From assembly GCA_950295325.1 (NCBI GenBank), contig OX485806.1:36830001-36894000 (forward strand): a DNA stretch of 64,000 bases, in the 5' to 3' direction. The number at the start of each line of letters is the position of its first letter. The first letter of the stretch is position 1. Of this stretch, positions 1-11,569 are shown in pieces. The translations under genes and the position numbers were made by a program. Below the pieces are notes generated by a model, which saw nothing but the letters and a program-made list of their open reading frames with translations, was not told the DNA's origin and searched no databases. Source of the DNA: Polytrichum commune (Eukaryota > Streptophyta > Polytrichopsida > Polytrichales > Polytrichaceae).

Positions 1-472
1 AGGTAAAAGTTAAGGTTGATTTCATTAATTAGGGTTAGGTTGCCTTGATCCCAAGGATGGTGCGTCTGCGCATAGACTATGATAGATTAGGCATTAAGTT
101 AGGGAACTTGATAATTACTATGAGCCCAAAATGGTTGCTCATATTTATTTTATGTGTAGAATTTACTTAGAATTGCATTTGAGGTCATTATTGAAATATC
201 AAAAAGTATAAAAAGAGTGAGGCTTGATGTGGACTTAGGTTTTAGGCCTTAAGCCTATTTTGTGTAGTAATTAGAAGCTTAGTGGCATTAGGGAGTGTTT
301 TGGTTAAGTGAGTAGTGTTTGATGAAGCAAGGGGAAGTGCCTCGGGGTTTAAGTATTTGAATTAGGACCCATGGTGTTGGTTTAGGGGGTGAAGGTTTAG
401 TGGATAAGATAAGTTCCTACTAAGTAGGAGAGAGGTGAGGGGTTAAGCTTCTTGCTTCTTTTGGTGTTTTTT

Positions 473-492
473 TTTTTTTTTTTTTTTTTTTT
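473..492 (+). repeat. Poly-T run
   Basis: An uninterrupted run of about 20 T lies just before the minisatellite of copy A. It is probably simple slippage; the other copies of this family lack it. Confidence 0.9.
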
Positions 493-529
493 GGAGCGAA
501 GGAGGAGCTCAAGGAGCTCTCGGCCGGAG

Positions 530-1195
530 GTGCTCTCGGCTACTGGATTGGGGCCTTAGTTGCTGGGTTAAGGTAGTCTCAGCTACTGAAATGGTGTATT
601 AGCTGTTGGATTAAGGTAGCTCTCAGCTACTGAAATGGGGTATTAGCTGCTGGAGCAGGGCAGTCTCAGCTACTGAAATGGTGTATTAGCTGCTGGAGCA
701 AGGTAGTCTCAGCTACTGAAATGGGGTATTAGTTGTTGGGTTAAGGCAGTCCTCGGCTACTGGACTGGAGCACTGACTGCTGGAGCAGGGCAGTCCCAGC
801 TACTGAAATGGTGTATTAGCTGCTAGAGCAAGGTAGTCTCGGCTACTGAAATGGGGTATTAGTTGCTGGGTTAAGGCAGTCCTCGACTACTGGACTGGAC
901 CACTAACTGCTGGAGTAGGGCAGTCTCAGCTATTGAATTGGTGTATTAGCTGCTGGAGCAAGGTAGTCTCAGCTACTAAAATGGTGTATTAGCTGCTGGA
1001 GCAAGGTAGTCTCAGCTACTAAAATGGTGTATTAGCTGCTGGAGCAGGGCAGTCTCAGCTACTGAAATGGTGTATTAGCTGCTGGAGCAGGGCAGTCTCA
1101 GCTACTAAATTGGAGCACTAGCTGCTGGAGCAAGGTAGTCTCGGCTATTGGACTGGGGCCTTAGTTGCTTGGTTAAGGCAGCTCTCGGCTACTAA
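530..1195 (+). repeat. 43-bp minisatellite inside copy A
   Basis: About 15 imperfect copies of a 43-bp unit containing GCTGCTGGAGCAAGGTAGTC and CAGCTACTGAAATGGTGTAT. The period is exactly 43 where I measured it (954 to 997). The array occupies the middle of the LTR-like element, a position where other copies of the family carry different repeats. Confidence 0.9.
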
Positions 1196-1732
1196 TGTAC
1201 GGTTGATATCCGGAGGGGAGTCCGGGCATGGGACGGTTATAAGACCGGGTACGAGCCGGGTATATGCCGGGTAGGGCCAAAGGCCAAGGTCCAAGGGCAA
1301 CGGGCATAAGGGAGATGTTGGCTTCACAATTAGGGGATGGTCTAGGGGGAGTAGCTTTTAGTAGAGAGTAAGGGTGATGTGTAAATTAGTGTAGGGAGAA
1401 AGGGATAGATAGGGAAGAGCATTTTTCAATGCTTGTACTCTTCTTATGAAATAAATTGGTGTGCAAGAGTTGATGGGAAACGAAATGGATTTTGACGAAG
1501 TTGGTAAGACGGAGTTATGTGAACATGAATGTGATACCCATGCCCTCACCCGGACTAGGACGCTTAAGGGTGGGCGGTTTGGCCTCACAATTACCTTAGG
1601 CACTTAAAATCTAGGCACAACCTATCGAAAGGATACAACGCGATTATCAAATCCCTCCACAAACACAAAACACCTTTTAAATATCATAACACCCGGGTTC
1701 GGCTTGGGCACCTGCCAAGGCAGGCCACCCTC

Positions 1733-3222
1733 TGTGAGCCCAAAAAGGGGACACACAGGGGTTCTTACTCCTAAGAGTTCATTGTTGTTTTAGTTTAGAA
1801 TTATAATATACCATATAAAAACTTAAAAAGAGTGAAAGTTAGAGTAGGGCTTTGAATTCGAATTAAGTAGTTGTTTATTGATTAGAGGCTAGATAAATGA
1901 AGTAGATATAGTTAGGAAATTGCTACACCCCTAGGCTGGACCTCGGTCGAAGAGGACTGTAATTGGGCAATTTAGGCTTCTCTAGTGTTCATTATGGGAG
2001 AGGGGGTGCCTAACCTAGCCAAAAGCAGGGGCAGCAGGGATTAGGAAGTTTTCTTTGGCTGGACCGAGCTCTCTGTCTGCGTGTATGTGTGTGCACTGAA
2101 GAGGTGTGGCGGGGTACGAGGCTACGGGTATGGTAGGGAAGAAGATCAAGGGGGGACCACCGAATTCTGCCGTGGGCAGTCAATGAAGCGTCTGTGGGGG
2201 GAGAACGTAATGGACTCCAACTGAGGGGACCCATCGACCTGGAAGGAGGAGAGGGTCGAAAGACGAAACCAAGGTTAAACCAGCGGAAGGGCAAGCGGGA
2301 AGGTTCGGAGACAATGGGTACATCGATCCTGGAATGCGGTGTTCCAGAATTCCTGAGAGGGGTGAGGAAGAGAGATCCCCCAGGGTCGACTGAGGAGGGG
2401 GATTCTGGATTGACCGGCAATGCAGAAGCAGGCCTTGGGATGCCTCTGTCCTTCCTATCATGATTTTTGTATCTGATTTAATAACCGAACCTGATTCATT
2501 CGGAGGCATTGAAGCGGAATCATTGCAAACTGGAAATAAAGGGGAGAGGTAAAGAATTTAGAGTGGTGGGCCGGTGGCAGCATACACAGAGTGGGTGCGC
2601 TGGATTCAAAAATGGATGCATGGGGGACGGAACAGGAACCGCAGCCTTCCTAGGACGAGGAAAGGGGGTGGATCCAGCGGCCAAATAGTCGAGGGCGCAG
2701 AGAGTCGAAGTAGTAACGACTGCCACCAGGGACCACCAGCCACTGACGGGCAGTGACGGGCGAGGAGCACCTGCAAACAACGTAGAATCATATTCAACCT
2801 GGGATGACTGAGGCCCATTTACCAGCACTCTCTTGAAGGGTACCGGGTTGCGCACTGTTTAGATCTACAGTAAGTTTGAAAGGGGGTTGGGTCCTTGGGT
2901 GAAGTGGGGGTGATCTTGGGATCAGGCAAAGTATGTGTGACAATAGGGGTTAGTTAAGGGAAAGGGGGATGGCACTAAGGTGTGCAATAGGTTAGGACAA
3001 GGGATTTAGGCCTTGGTTGAGGTGAAAGGTTAAGTAGACTAGGACAACAAAGAGCATTTCTCAATGCTTGATTTTATATAAAAATAATTAAAAACATGAG
3101 TTGGGCATCTACATTGTGATCATGGGTAGTCAATTACAATCACCAATGAAGGTTGGGTTACATGTTGGTTCTGAGCTTCCACCCAGACACCGACGCATAA
3201 GGGTGGGGGTTTAGGGCTGATA
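1733..3222 (+). mobile_element. TGTGAG-family LTR-like element, copy B
   Basis: The 1490-bp element begins TGTGAGCCCAAAAAGGGG and ends GACGCATAAGGGTGGGGG followed by TTTAGGGCTGATA. The TSD is CCCTC (1728-1732 and 3223-3227). The host sequence around it rejoins into the leader repeat seen at 7625-7800, which confirms the boundaries. The 3' end (TTTAGGG..GATA) differs from copy A (TTTGGCCTCACA) and matches the fragment ending at 4824, so B represents a second subfamily. The centre (about 2000-2860) is GC-richer and not tandemly repeated; open frames there overlap on both strands and show no domain, so I do not call a gene. Confidence 0.8.
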
Positions 3223-3330
3223 CCCTCACCGAAGGGCTTGTGCGGTACTTTAGGCTCCCTCGGAGGGGGGTGCCCAAAAGCACCACAACGCCGAACAACC
3301 CTTGATGGCCGAGCGTAAGGAGCGCAAGGT

Positions 3331-4299
3331 CGAGGGAGTTCGGCAGCAATTGCAGCTTCTCGCACAGCTTGAGAATGCAGTTGAGAAAGAAGGAGGGAAT
3401 CATGTCCACTAGGAGGGAGGTTGGTATGAGCTAATCGCACAAGTATAGAGGTGAAGCCCAACGCTGCCATATTTGGTGAGAGCTGTTGCGAGGCTAAGCA
3501 TTCACTCAGTGAAGAAATCTACACCCATAAATAGGAAGTTGTTGCGGGCGGCTTGATTCCGTGTAGAGGGGCATGGGTCCAGTCAATTTGGCAGTAGGCA
3601 ATGTCCATTCCGGAGCATGGCAGTATCAGATGAGAACCTGAATTTTACTTCCGAGATCAGTTGCCATGCACAGGGGTCGGCGTGCCATTTCACCTAGCAG
3701 ATTCGCAGCTCATGTGGGTGGGCAGGTGATTTTGAAGTGGAGTGTGCAACTGGGGCACAGTTGGCCTCAGAGCCTTCTGCGGAGGTGGCAGGAGGTCAGT
3801 TGCGGTCGAAGGTGCACAAAGGAGGGTTTGAGGTAGCCAGTGAACAACTAGATCATTCCACGCTAAGGCAGCAAAAATAACCGGGGGGAGGCAACTCCTG
3901 AGACTGCCACTTCCAGCACTCAGTGTGAGCTCCCGATCATGGAGCTGGGAAGACTGCAATGGCCAGCAGCTCAGCTGGGCTAATTGCCACATCTCTACTG
4001 GTATGAGGAGGTTCTGTACAGGTCGGACAAAGTCCCTTCCGACCTTGAAACAGGGGAGTTGAATGAGGTGAATTGTTGGAGTTTAGTTAGGTAGGAGCCA
4101 CTAGAGTAGTGACTAGATTGATTAGAGTACAAACTGAAGTAGGGTAGGTGATTAGATTGCCATTGTTTGAGTGATGGCCATGGCCAAGCCAATTATGTGG
4201 TTGCAGGGTCGCTTGAACTTTGCTTAAGGCAGTTAAACAACTAGATTCATGATTGAGGGTTTAGGAGCGGGTGTTGTTTTTGTGTGCCAATGACCATGG
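3331..4299. other. No gene recognised
   Basis: Continuation of the leader repeat and unassigned sequence. Short frames on both strands show no family motif. It probably includes the 5' part of the LTR-like fragment that ends at 4824, but I could not find its start. Confidence 0.5.
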
Positions 4300-4824
4300 G
4301 TAAGGAGAGTATTTCTAAATACTTGACTCCTTATGGCATTTGAATAAAAAGATTGTGTGTTTGACATTTACATTATTGGAGCATTGGAGACTAGGTGAGG
4401 TCAAGTAATCACCTTGGGGGGGGCAGTGTGTTAAAAAATTAAGGATATAGGTGCGAACAACCACTATTTTATCGGGGGGTATTACTTTCAATTCTCTTCT
4501 TTTTTTCACATGTTATCATTATAAATTTTTCTACTTTGGGTTAATAGAAAAATGGCTTGCATTACTTATAATTCCAAATTACCTATTATTCCATACCCTA
4601 TAGTACTTTAAAGATGTCCAGTGCCATTTTTGATACCCTATATTACTCTTAAGTCCATTTATATTTTTTTGTCCCCATGTTTTTAAAATACCCTATCATT
4701 TGTTCGCACATATATTGCTACTCCAACCAATGACTACTCCCCCCCCCCCCCCGAGGTAATCACATGTGAGCCTGATGCTCTCAACCAGACTACGACGCAT
4801 AAGGGTGGGAGTTTAGGGCGGACA
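4300..4824 (+). mobile_element. 3' fragment of TGTGAG-family element, copy C
   Basis: The sequence runs from a polyadenylation-like stretch (AATAAA near 4344) to the family end CGACGCATAAGGGTGGGAG followed by TTTAGGGCGGACA at 4824, which is the copy-B type of 3' end. It is interrupted by the hAT-like MITE at 4413-4755. The 5' end and a matching TSD were not located; the base run after the end is AAATG. Confidence 0.6.
4413..4755 (+). mobile_element. hAT-like MITE, copy 1
   Basis: This 343-bp non-autonomous element has terminal inverted repeats (left CTTGGGGGGGGCAGTG; right end reads CTCGGGG..AGTAGTC in reverse) and an 8-bp TSD GTAATCAC (4405-4412 and 4756-4763). An 8-bp TSD is characteristic of the hAT superfamily. 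It is inserted in copy C. The right terminus has expanded to about 14 C. It has no coding capacity. A sister copy lies at 5094. Confidence 0.85.
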
Positions 4825-5093
4825 AAATGGTTACCAATTTTGTTGAAGTAAAGGTAGATGTACAAAAATGGCATGCACAAACAAGGAAAGAAAGGAAAAG
4901 AAAAAAAAATTGATAATAGATTTTTTTTGTTTTTTTGGGGTTAAATTATTATTCAAGGTAAAACCTATGGAATGAAAAAACCTTCAATAATTTTCTCAAG
5001 GAAATTGACAGTGGATTGTAACATTTCTATGTAATATAGACATTTTTTTTCATAATTTAGGTATTTTCACGGAGACAATTTTCATGTTGGATT

Positions 5094-5432
5094 CTTGGGG
5101 AGGGCAGTGTGTTAAAAAGTTAAGGATATAGGTGCGAACAACCATTATTTTTTAAGGGGGGTATTACTTTCAATTTTTTTTTTCACATGCTATCATTATG
5201 TAATTTTCTACTTTGGGTTAATAGAAAAATGGTTTGCATTACTTATAATTCCAAATTACGTATTATTCCATACCCTTTAGTACTTTAAAGATGTCCAGTG
5301 TGGCAGTGCCATTTTTGATACCCTATATTACTCTTAAGTCCATTTATAATTTTTTGCCCCCATGTTTTTAAAATATCCTATCATTTGTTCGCACGTATAT
5401 TGCTACTCCAACCAATGACTACCCTCCCCGGG
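5094..5432 (+). mobile_element. hAT-like MITE, copy 2
   Basis: The 339-bp sister of the element at 4413 is in the same orientation and clearly homologous over its whole length, with a small insertion (GTGGCA) near 5300. Ends are CTTGGGGAGGGCAGTG and GACTACCCTCCCCGG. The TSD is GTTGGATT (5086-5093 and 5433-5440). It has no open frame of interest. Confidence 0.85.
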
Positions 5433-5440
5433 GTTGGATT

Positions 5441-5802
5441 GGGAATTGCAATGTAAATACATGAGTCTCTTATCTAGAGAATCATTAATACGTATATTTT
5501 TTCTTAATGAATAAGGAGAAACAACTGTTGATTACAAATGAACTGGTTGAGTTTAAAAAATAACTAGTTGAAGTTCAAGACTTCAGGAAAATTACCGATC
5601 ATTTTAAAGGATTCTATGGAATATACCTCAAATTAAAAAAAACCAAAATATCACAATAAGTAATGGGTTGGACATGGAAACACTTGGATTTGATTGATTA
5701 TGCCCAAAAATCCTCACTGAACATTATTTTTTCTCTATATAATATTTTTGTATATATGGGATTATATTTCATAATCACCCATGCATGTCATTTAGAGGTC
5801 CA
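5441..5802. other. AT-rich spacer, no gene seen
   Basis: AT-rich sequence between two MITEs. I see no repeat or coding feature; the short frame at 5663-5860 has no recognisable domain and runs into the next MITE. Confidence 0.6.
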
Positions 5803-6059
5803 ATCACTATATTTGATAATTTGGGACATTTTTGGCATTTTGAGACAGTTACAAATATAAGAACATGGATAAAATCACACAGATATTGGAGAATGTTGTA
5901 AGATGCAAATACTTTGAAGCGGGTGTTCATATCAAGAACCCAATTAAGAACTCATATCAAGATGGTTTGGGTAGGACGACCCAAACATTAGACCATGTTG
6001 TTGTGGTCCATATATTAATTTGAGACAAGAGAAAGTCTCAAATTAACGAATATAGTGAT
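5803..6059 (+). mobile_element. Miniature relative of the giant 4-bp-TSD transposons
   Basis: The 257-bp element has ends ATCACTATATTTG and CGAATATAGTGAT and a 4-bp TSD TCCA (5799-5802 and 6060-6063). The left 200 bases align with the left end of the giant element at 29,046: TTTTGAGACA, then ATAAGAACA, GTAAGATGC and ACTTTGAAGCGG in the same order. The right end carries the GAGAC..GTCTC hairpin seen in the giants. One degenerate 22-bp palindrome (GTTTGGGTAG / CGACCCAAAC) sits at 5965-5986. It is best read as an internal-deletion derivative mobilised by the giant family's transposase. Confidence 0.85.
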
Positions 6060-6183
6060 TCCAGTGAAAGTGCCTACTTGTTGGCTAACCCCCTTTTGAT
6101 CTTATAATATCATGACATATTCAACTTAAAAATGAAGACATGTAACTCAAATACATGTTTTTATGCATGAAAAGGTCTAATTT

Positions 6184-6942
6184 CCCGGGTAGGGCACTCG
6201 TGAAAATTTATTAAACCATGTGAGAAAGAATGTAGGGTATTTTTTATTCATTTATGAGAAAATTTATACAATTCTTCGATATAATGAAGCACCTCTTCAA
6301 TTACAAAGTTGTGTGTATAAAAAAATAAGGGTACCATACAATGCATCAATTTATCTAATTCTTTCAATCTAAAATAGGGTTGGGAATAGTAGGTAGAGAA
6401 AAAAATATTGAGGCAGAGGTATACAATGCATTTTATGGTGGTCAATGGATGAAAAACTATCCGTTTTCAATCCAAATTCCCGAATGAAAAATTTGGATGA
6501 CGAGGGTTTTGGTGATTTTTGCTTTGTGCGTTGTATCTTTGATTTTTGCCAAGGGTTGCTTGCGCCAATGCAGCGTTGCTTGTGAGGCAGGATTTGGTGT
6601 TGAAGTTCTTGACGTGCATTTTGTGGTTGTGTGCGGTTTTCGGAGTTCTAGTGGTATGCTTCTGGTTTTCGGAGTTCTAGTAGTAGAATCTTGTCTTTCA
6701 AGAGTCCTATGATTCGTCATTCATGGGGTCAAATATACAAATTATAAGGAACATAGGATACTAGAAACTAGTTCACTTGTGACTTTATAAATACAAATAG
6801 GGTCATCTAAAATGACAAAATTTAGATTTATCTGTACTGATAGGGTGTAAAGAATTCCAATTTCTTAGATAAATAGCCCCATGATAAATACCCTTCCGTC
6901 GCAGATGGGTTATTGAATACATGTATGAGTGCCCTACCCGGG
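6184..6942. mobile_element. hAT-like non-autonomous element
   Basis: The 759-bp element has terminal inverted repeat CCCGGGTAGGGCACTC and an 8-bp TSD TCTAATTT (6176-6183 and 6943-6950). TSD length fits hAT. Open frames on both strands at 6457-6720 mirror each other and encode nothing recognisable, so I regard the element as non-coding. Confidence 0.8.
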
Positions 6943-6950
6943 TCTAATTT

Positions 6951-7624
6951 GAACATCCGAGATGCTGAAGGGTTAACTCCCTTCCTAACAAAGCTTATTC
7001 CTCCACATGTTTGTCGTCGCTTGGTAAACCTAGACCAAAGTGGGTCCTTGGGAGGTCAACACTTTGCAACTTAGGTCCATAGAGATTATTGTAAAGGGCT
7101 CTCTATTCAAATAAACAAATCAATCAATTTCTCTAATTTTGCATTGTATCATTCTTATATTGGTGGAGATTTGAAGTGCATTCATGTGAAAATTACATTC
7201 TGGCACTACTCATGATTAAAGAGAATGCATGTGTGCAGTACATCCTCTTCAATATTTCATGATAATATACCCCGAGTTCAACCTATACTTATTCATACTC
7301 CAACAATTGAGCCTAACTAGAAGGGGGGTGATGTCCTTTCCTCCTAAATCTCACACCCGTATGTACTAGTAGATAATCCAAAAATAAAAATAAAATGGTA
7401 TTTTGAGGTACTTTTCAATTTGATAAATTCAGCCATTTTAACTCAATAAAATTATGTGGTAATAGATTTACAATGGCTTATCTAGATTTCATGATTTTCA
7501 TTATTCAGTAATTAACTTGCATTAGTTCAGATTTTTTTATACCTCTCTAGGGTTTTCAGACATACTTCCATTTATTTGACATATACATACATTCAATTGG
7601 AGACATTGAATGGTGAGAGCATCC
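6951..7624. other. No gene recognised
   Basis: AT-rich sequence with scattered stops in every frame and no repeat I can identify. Confidence 0.5.
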
Positions 7625-8030
7625 CAACTCGCCCATCCGGCAGTCGGTGCAAGGAGTACCGAACTTAAGGTGGCCACTTGTGGTACTTTTGGGCCACCCC
7701 CTTTCGAGGGAGCCTAAAAGTATCACACAAGCCCTTCGGTGAAGGTGGCCTGCATTTGCAGGCGCCCAAGCCGAACCCGGATGATAGGTGTATAACGTGA
7801 GTAGTTAGATTTTTAAGGGAGATTAAATATGCGTCGTAGTACCTCCGGAGGTTAGGCCTTAGTTTTTTACTAGTGTGGCTTTAAACTCCACTAACCAATT
7901 TCATATCTAGTTCTAACTTTAACCTACAACCTATTCTACGCGCAGACGCACCAGCCTTGAAACCAAGGCAATCCTAATTTGTGAATTGGGATGGTTCTGA
8001 TACACCCAACCGGGTGTGACTCATACCACC
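7625..8030 (-). repeat. LTR-element leader, reverse copy
   Basis: This is co-linear, in reverse complement, with the split leader at the window start. A primer-site-like TGTATCAGAACC (7993-8004, minus strand) lies at the upstream end next to CACACCCGG, consistent with an LTR/leader junction, though the match to the initiator tRNA-Met site is imperfect. The LTR that should lie at higher coordinates was not delimited. Confidence 0.5.
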
Positions 8031-10573
8031 CTAATTCAACGAACGGAATAACGACAATTTGATGGACCATTCAATTCTTCCTATTTCTTTATTTAGTTCT
8101 ATTTAGTTTTCTAAGCGGGGGAACTTGGCCTAAGTCCCACCCTTCACACAAATTCCTTCTTAATTACTTACTTTTGGTTGCACGTCCTAACTTACTACAT
8201 TAACATATTAGGCATCACCCCTTACCTCGGGTCTCTTGCCAACAAGGGTTTACGATTTATTTTGTATGTTTTGATTGTTAAATGTGTTTACACTGGATAG
8301 ACCACGAAATGCAACTCAATGGGACCAGGGTGACGGGCGACCTGTAGGTTCAACCTGTTGCGCAATCTTCATAAATTGGGGCCATTACTCCCAATCTATG
8401 GGGCCAACAACATAATAGCGGATTCGCGGGCCATTAACCCCACCTTTCCACCAACAACATTCAGAGTGGTCGTGTCGGTGATTAATCCGACTTACCACAC
8501 ACGAAACTTGCTAATAAATGAAGCTACTACCACAAAACATACCAAGGGCCCCGAAAACAATGGAATTGGGTACTCCCTTGGCGGTCAAGTGGTCAAGCCA
8601 CTTGACCTTACGAGATAGGTGAGTGGGTTTAGAGATGCGTACCTTAGCCGTGCTCCCTCCAATCCTAAATGGAAGGCTTAAGGTTAGTTAATTTACCTCA
8701 ATTTTCCTCGGTTGATTTGGGCTTGATGTAGGCCGAGCCGCTACCTCCTTCCTTGCTCCACTTTCCGAGCGTCGACCTTGCCTCCTTCTTTGTAACTAGT
8801 TTGGTAGTAAGCGTACCTTAGTTAACAATTAAAATATAAAGTGTTATTCTGCCCTGTAATTTAATCCTAAGCATAATATTTATACTTAGTGCACCAAATT
8901 ATCTTTCCAATGATCTAAAAATCACTCTAATCGGATAAGAAATGCAAAAGTTATGAGGGTTGGAAGTGTGAGGTCGATTCAACCGACCCTTCCAACCCAC
9001 CTATCTACCTTCTAACTTCAAAAATTCATAGCACATTCCTTACTACTTGGATCTAGGCTTTCCTTATACCATTGGAAAGCTATGAACAAGCTCTAACTAG
9101 AAAAAATTATGACATCAGCAGGTTAAGCTAATAGAAATTCAGCGGACTCCTTGTAACACAGTAGTCAATCAAGAAGGCTTAAACTATGTATCTCGCCTTC
9201 AACAATTCATATCTAATTCAAATCTTAGTCAAATCAAACGTTCTATATGACCCTGGAGAGATATTAAAAAGATGTATTTGATAAAAATATGTGATTAGAA
9301 AGGTAAGCCGAAGTGAACCCAGCAGGTCCTCTGTAATGCAGCAGTCAACCAAAAGTTCTCAAACTATGTGTCCCATCTTGCACAATTCATATCTAATTCA
9401 AATCATGCTCAAATCAAATGTTCTAAGCCATTTTGGAAAGCTACACAAAAGTTCTACTTGGGAAAAATATAATTTCTTGGAATTAAAATTCCTATTGGGC
9501 TCGCAGGTCTGATCCAGCAGCCGCTACCCACAAGACCACCCAGTTTTTTTACTCCATCTTTGAAAATCCATAACTAATTGTCATCTCAACCAAATCACAA
9601 ATGGGAAACGGCTATGGATAGCTATATGAAATCTCTCTAAGAGAAAAATGATAAGTATCTTGTTCTAGCTTTTGAACTAAGCCTTCAGGGCATTGGCAGA
9701 TGAGGTCTATAATGCCTCTACTCAAAACTCTACCATCCAACCTACCTCTACAAAAGAAGGAATAATTTTGTTGGTGTGTTAATAAACACACAACCTAACT
9801 AGGAGAGAGAGAGTAGAGGAGGTTCTCAAGCCTTTCTTTTAGACCATTGAGAATACATGCTAAAGGATTTTTTCCTAACTACATTGAAGCAGGGCTTCGC
9901 CCAAAAACTAGAGAAAGAGAGAGAGCTACAAGGTGGAAGGAGGGGTTTTTAAACCCTCTCACAAAAGGGTTGGACCCCTCCTCCACCGGATCCATTTTTC
10001 AAACCCTTTCCCGAAATTTTGGCTCGGGGGTTTTCCCGGTTGAGGTTGCCACCCTCTCGCCGAGGTGGCTCCGACAAAAAACCTTTAGAAATCTTTCTAA
10101 TTTTTCCGCCATCGAGTTGGCAAGGGGGCAAGTGGGCAAGTATCCCCCTTGCTCTCTTTCTTTTTTGTCTTCAAAATTCTTCACGCCGATTTTATCTTCT
10201 TACGTAAAACACCTCCAATAGTCTTGTGTGCCTCACACTAACTAATAAACTAACACTTGCTTAGCTAGCATCTACTAACATTTGCTTAATAACTAGCATC
10301 TACTAATATTTGCTTAGCTAGTTGTTTTTACTAGCTAGCATATTTTTTCTACTTTGCTATCTTCTAGCACTACTTAGTTTCATTTTGACCTTCCTTCTTC
10401 TAGGCTAAATGCTAAATGAACTAATTTTCCCTAAATTCCCTATCAATTCTAACTTTTAATGCTAACATTCTAACTAAAAGTGATCCCGCAGAGTGGTGGA
10501 CCACTCAAAGGGTTCACACCACTTGCCTGCGGAGCAAGAGATTCTGGATCCATCCCCTGATGGTTGCCAGTTA
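8031..10573. other. Unassigned sequence, probably decayed retroelement
   Basis: No coding domain is recognised. The longest frame (9847-10221, plus) lies over a segment open on both strands and has no family motif. Neighbouring leader and LTR fragments suggest old retroelement DNA, but I could not define ends. Confidence 0.4.
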
Positions 10574-10860
10574 TGTGAGCCCAATTTTGTGCCCACATGT
10601 GTTCTTAATTTCATAAAACATTAAAACTTAGATTTAGTTGCTACACTAAATATTCTATATAAGATAAAAAGAGTTATGTTTTTTAGCATGGATTAGAATT
10701 GAGGGGGCTAGCAAGGGTTGCGACACGTGGTATCTGAGCAGGGTTCCAATTTTTGAGCTCGCACTTTGAAGGAAACATGGCTATCAAACGTGCGGATTAT
10801 GATGGTGAGCCCGGGGTTTTCCAAAGGTTGTGATGCTCAAACTAGAACAAGGATCATGTA
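10574..10860 (+). mobile_element. Truncated TGTGAG-family LTR joined to a primer-binding site
   Basis: It starts TGTGAGCCCAATTTTGTGCCC and retains the first ~110 bases of the family, including the GATAAAAAGAGT block. Within 150 bases it reaches TGGTATCTGAGCAGGG (10,728-10,743), one mismatch from the plant initiator tRNA-Met primer site. ATG at 10,771 then opens a very short frame. This is the only copy in the window where family LTR sequence is followed by a primer site, and it supports the LTR reading of the whole family. The LTR here appears internally deleted relative to the 1.1-1.7-kb copies. No 3' LTR or polyprotein was found. Confidence 0.55.
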
Positions 10861-11229
10861 TAAGTGAATTTTGACCACACCATTGATTATAATGACAATG
10901 GTGGGGATGATGGTGGATTCGGTAAGGAAAATGAAGGAGTGTTTTAAGAGGGCTCCCGCAAACCTCGAAAAATATTCGGGGCTAAAATACCGAATGCACC
11001 CGCAAGCTTGGACATCGTCACATGCTACACCTATTTTCAACATGAGTTTGTTTACACATTATATCCAATTACATTATTATTATCTCAACATTTGAACGTA
11101 TATTAGTTCATTTGTTGGTACAAAATTGGCATAGCAACATTTTATTTTGTTGTTCATTTGGACTATAAACCTAGCATGTAATTCCACAGCATAGACCCCG
11201 AACGAATTTACAAACCATAACCGGCAAAA

Positions 11230-11565
11230 ATTTGAAGGCTTACAAGCTTACAGGTTCACACACTAGCATCCCCGTTGGTGTTGCTATCATATGCTTCTAT
11301 AAAATTACAAAAGCATGAACCTAAATCTCCTTAATTGATAAATCTAGTCATTTATGAGTAATTGTTTTTAACTCCTCACAATATTGGTCTAGCAGTTGTT
11401 TGAGGTTACCAAATCTTGAGCAAGATGTTGAAATTTGACAAACACGCAGTTGAACAAGAAAACCCCATGTTGTAGGCTATGGCTTCTCCAACATATCCAT
11501 TTGTAAAATTTATGTCAACCTAATCTCCTCTTTTATTGATAAATATCTACTGTTCTCCCTCCTTA
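11230..11565 (+). repeat. Direct repeat 5' of the AP2 fragment
   Basis: About 1.5 units of a ~210-bp sequence containing TGATAAATCTAGTCATTTATG, GGTCTAGCAG, GTTGAACAAGAAAACCCCAT and ATATCCATTTGT. A related stretch in the same orientation is at 13,735-14,105. Identity is moderate, so the duplication is old. Confidence 0.7.
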
Positions 11566-11569
11566 GTAT

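Larger units (their letters stand above)
119..1589 (+). mobile_element. TGTGAG-family LTR-like element, copy A
   Basis: The 1471-bp element begins TATGAGCCCAAAATGG and ends GGTTTGGCCTCACA. It is flanked by the 5-bp direct repeat ATTAC (114-118 and 1590-1594). TG..CA-like ends with a short inverted repeat and a 5-bp TSD are the hallmark of an LTR, so the simplest reading is a solo LTR. About 100 bases in is the conserved motif TATAAAAAGAGTGA; AATAAA lies near 1449, before the conserved last 60 bases. A 43-bp minisatellite fills the middle. No coding sequence is seen. The second base is A instead of G, as in the reverse copy ending at 54,621, so the two belong to one subfamily. A TIR element with a 5-bp TSD is the alternative. 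Confidence 0.85.
1..3330 (+). repeat. LTR-element leader fragment split by two insertions
   Basis: Bases 1-118, 1590-1732 and 3228-about 3330 form one stretch once the two insertions at 119-1589 and 1733-3222 are removed. The same stretch occurs, reverse-complemented, at about 7625-8005: both copies share a GGTGCGTCTGCGC block, then CCGGGTTCGGCTTGGGC, a paired CCTGC..GCAGG stem, and ACCGAAGGGCTTGTG. The other copy is preceded by a primer-site-like TGTATCAGAACC, so I infer an untranslated leader of an LTR retroelement. A short frame from ATG at 3304 to a stop near 3411 (basic and Gln-rich) could be the start of gag, but this is weak. No coding domain was recognised. Confidence 0.55.

Noticed and set aside
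119-1589. TGTGAG family as a TIR DNA transposon
   Set aside because: Ends are weakly inverted and the TSD is 5 bp, but TG..CA ends, the TATA/poly-A signal layout and one copy joined to a tRNA-Met primer site fit an LTR better. Not fully excluded.
2010-2855. Protein gene within LTR-like copy B
   Set aside because: Overlapping open frames on both strands without domain or splice logic; a GC-rich LTR interior is sufficient explanation.
9847-10221. 124-codon plus-strand frame
   Set aside because: Overlapped by three other frames on both strands, no motif, and located in decayed repeat DNA.
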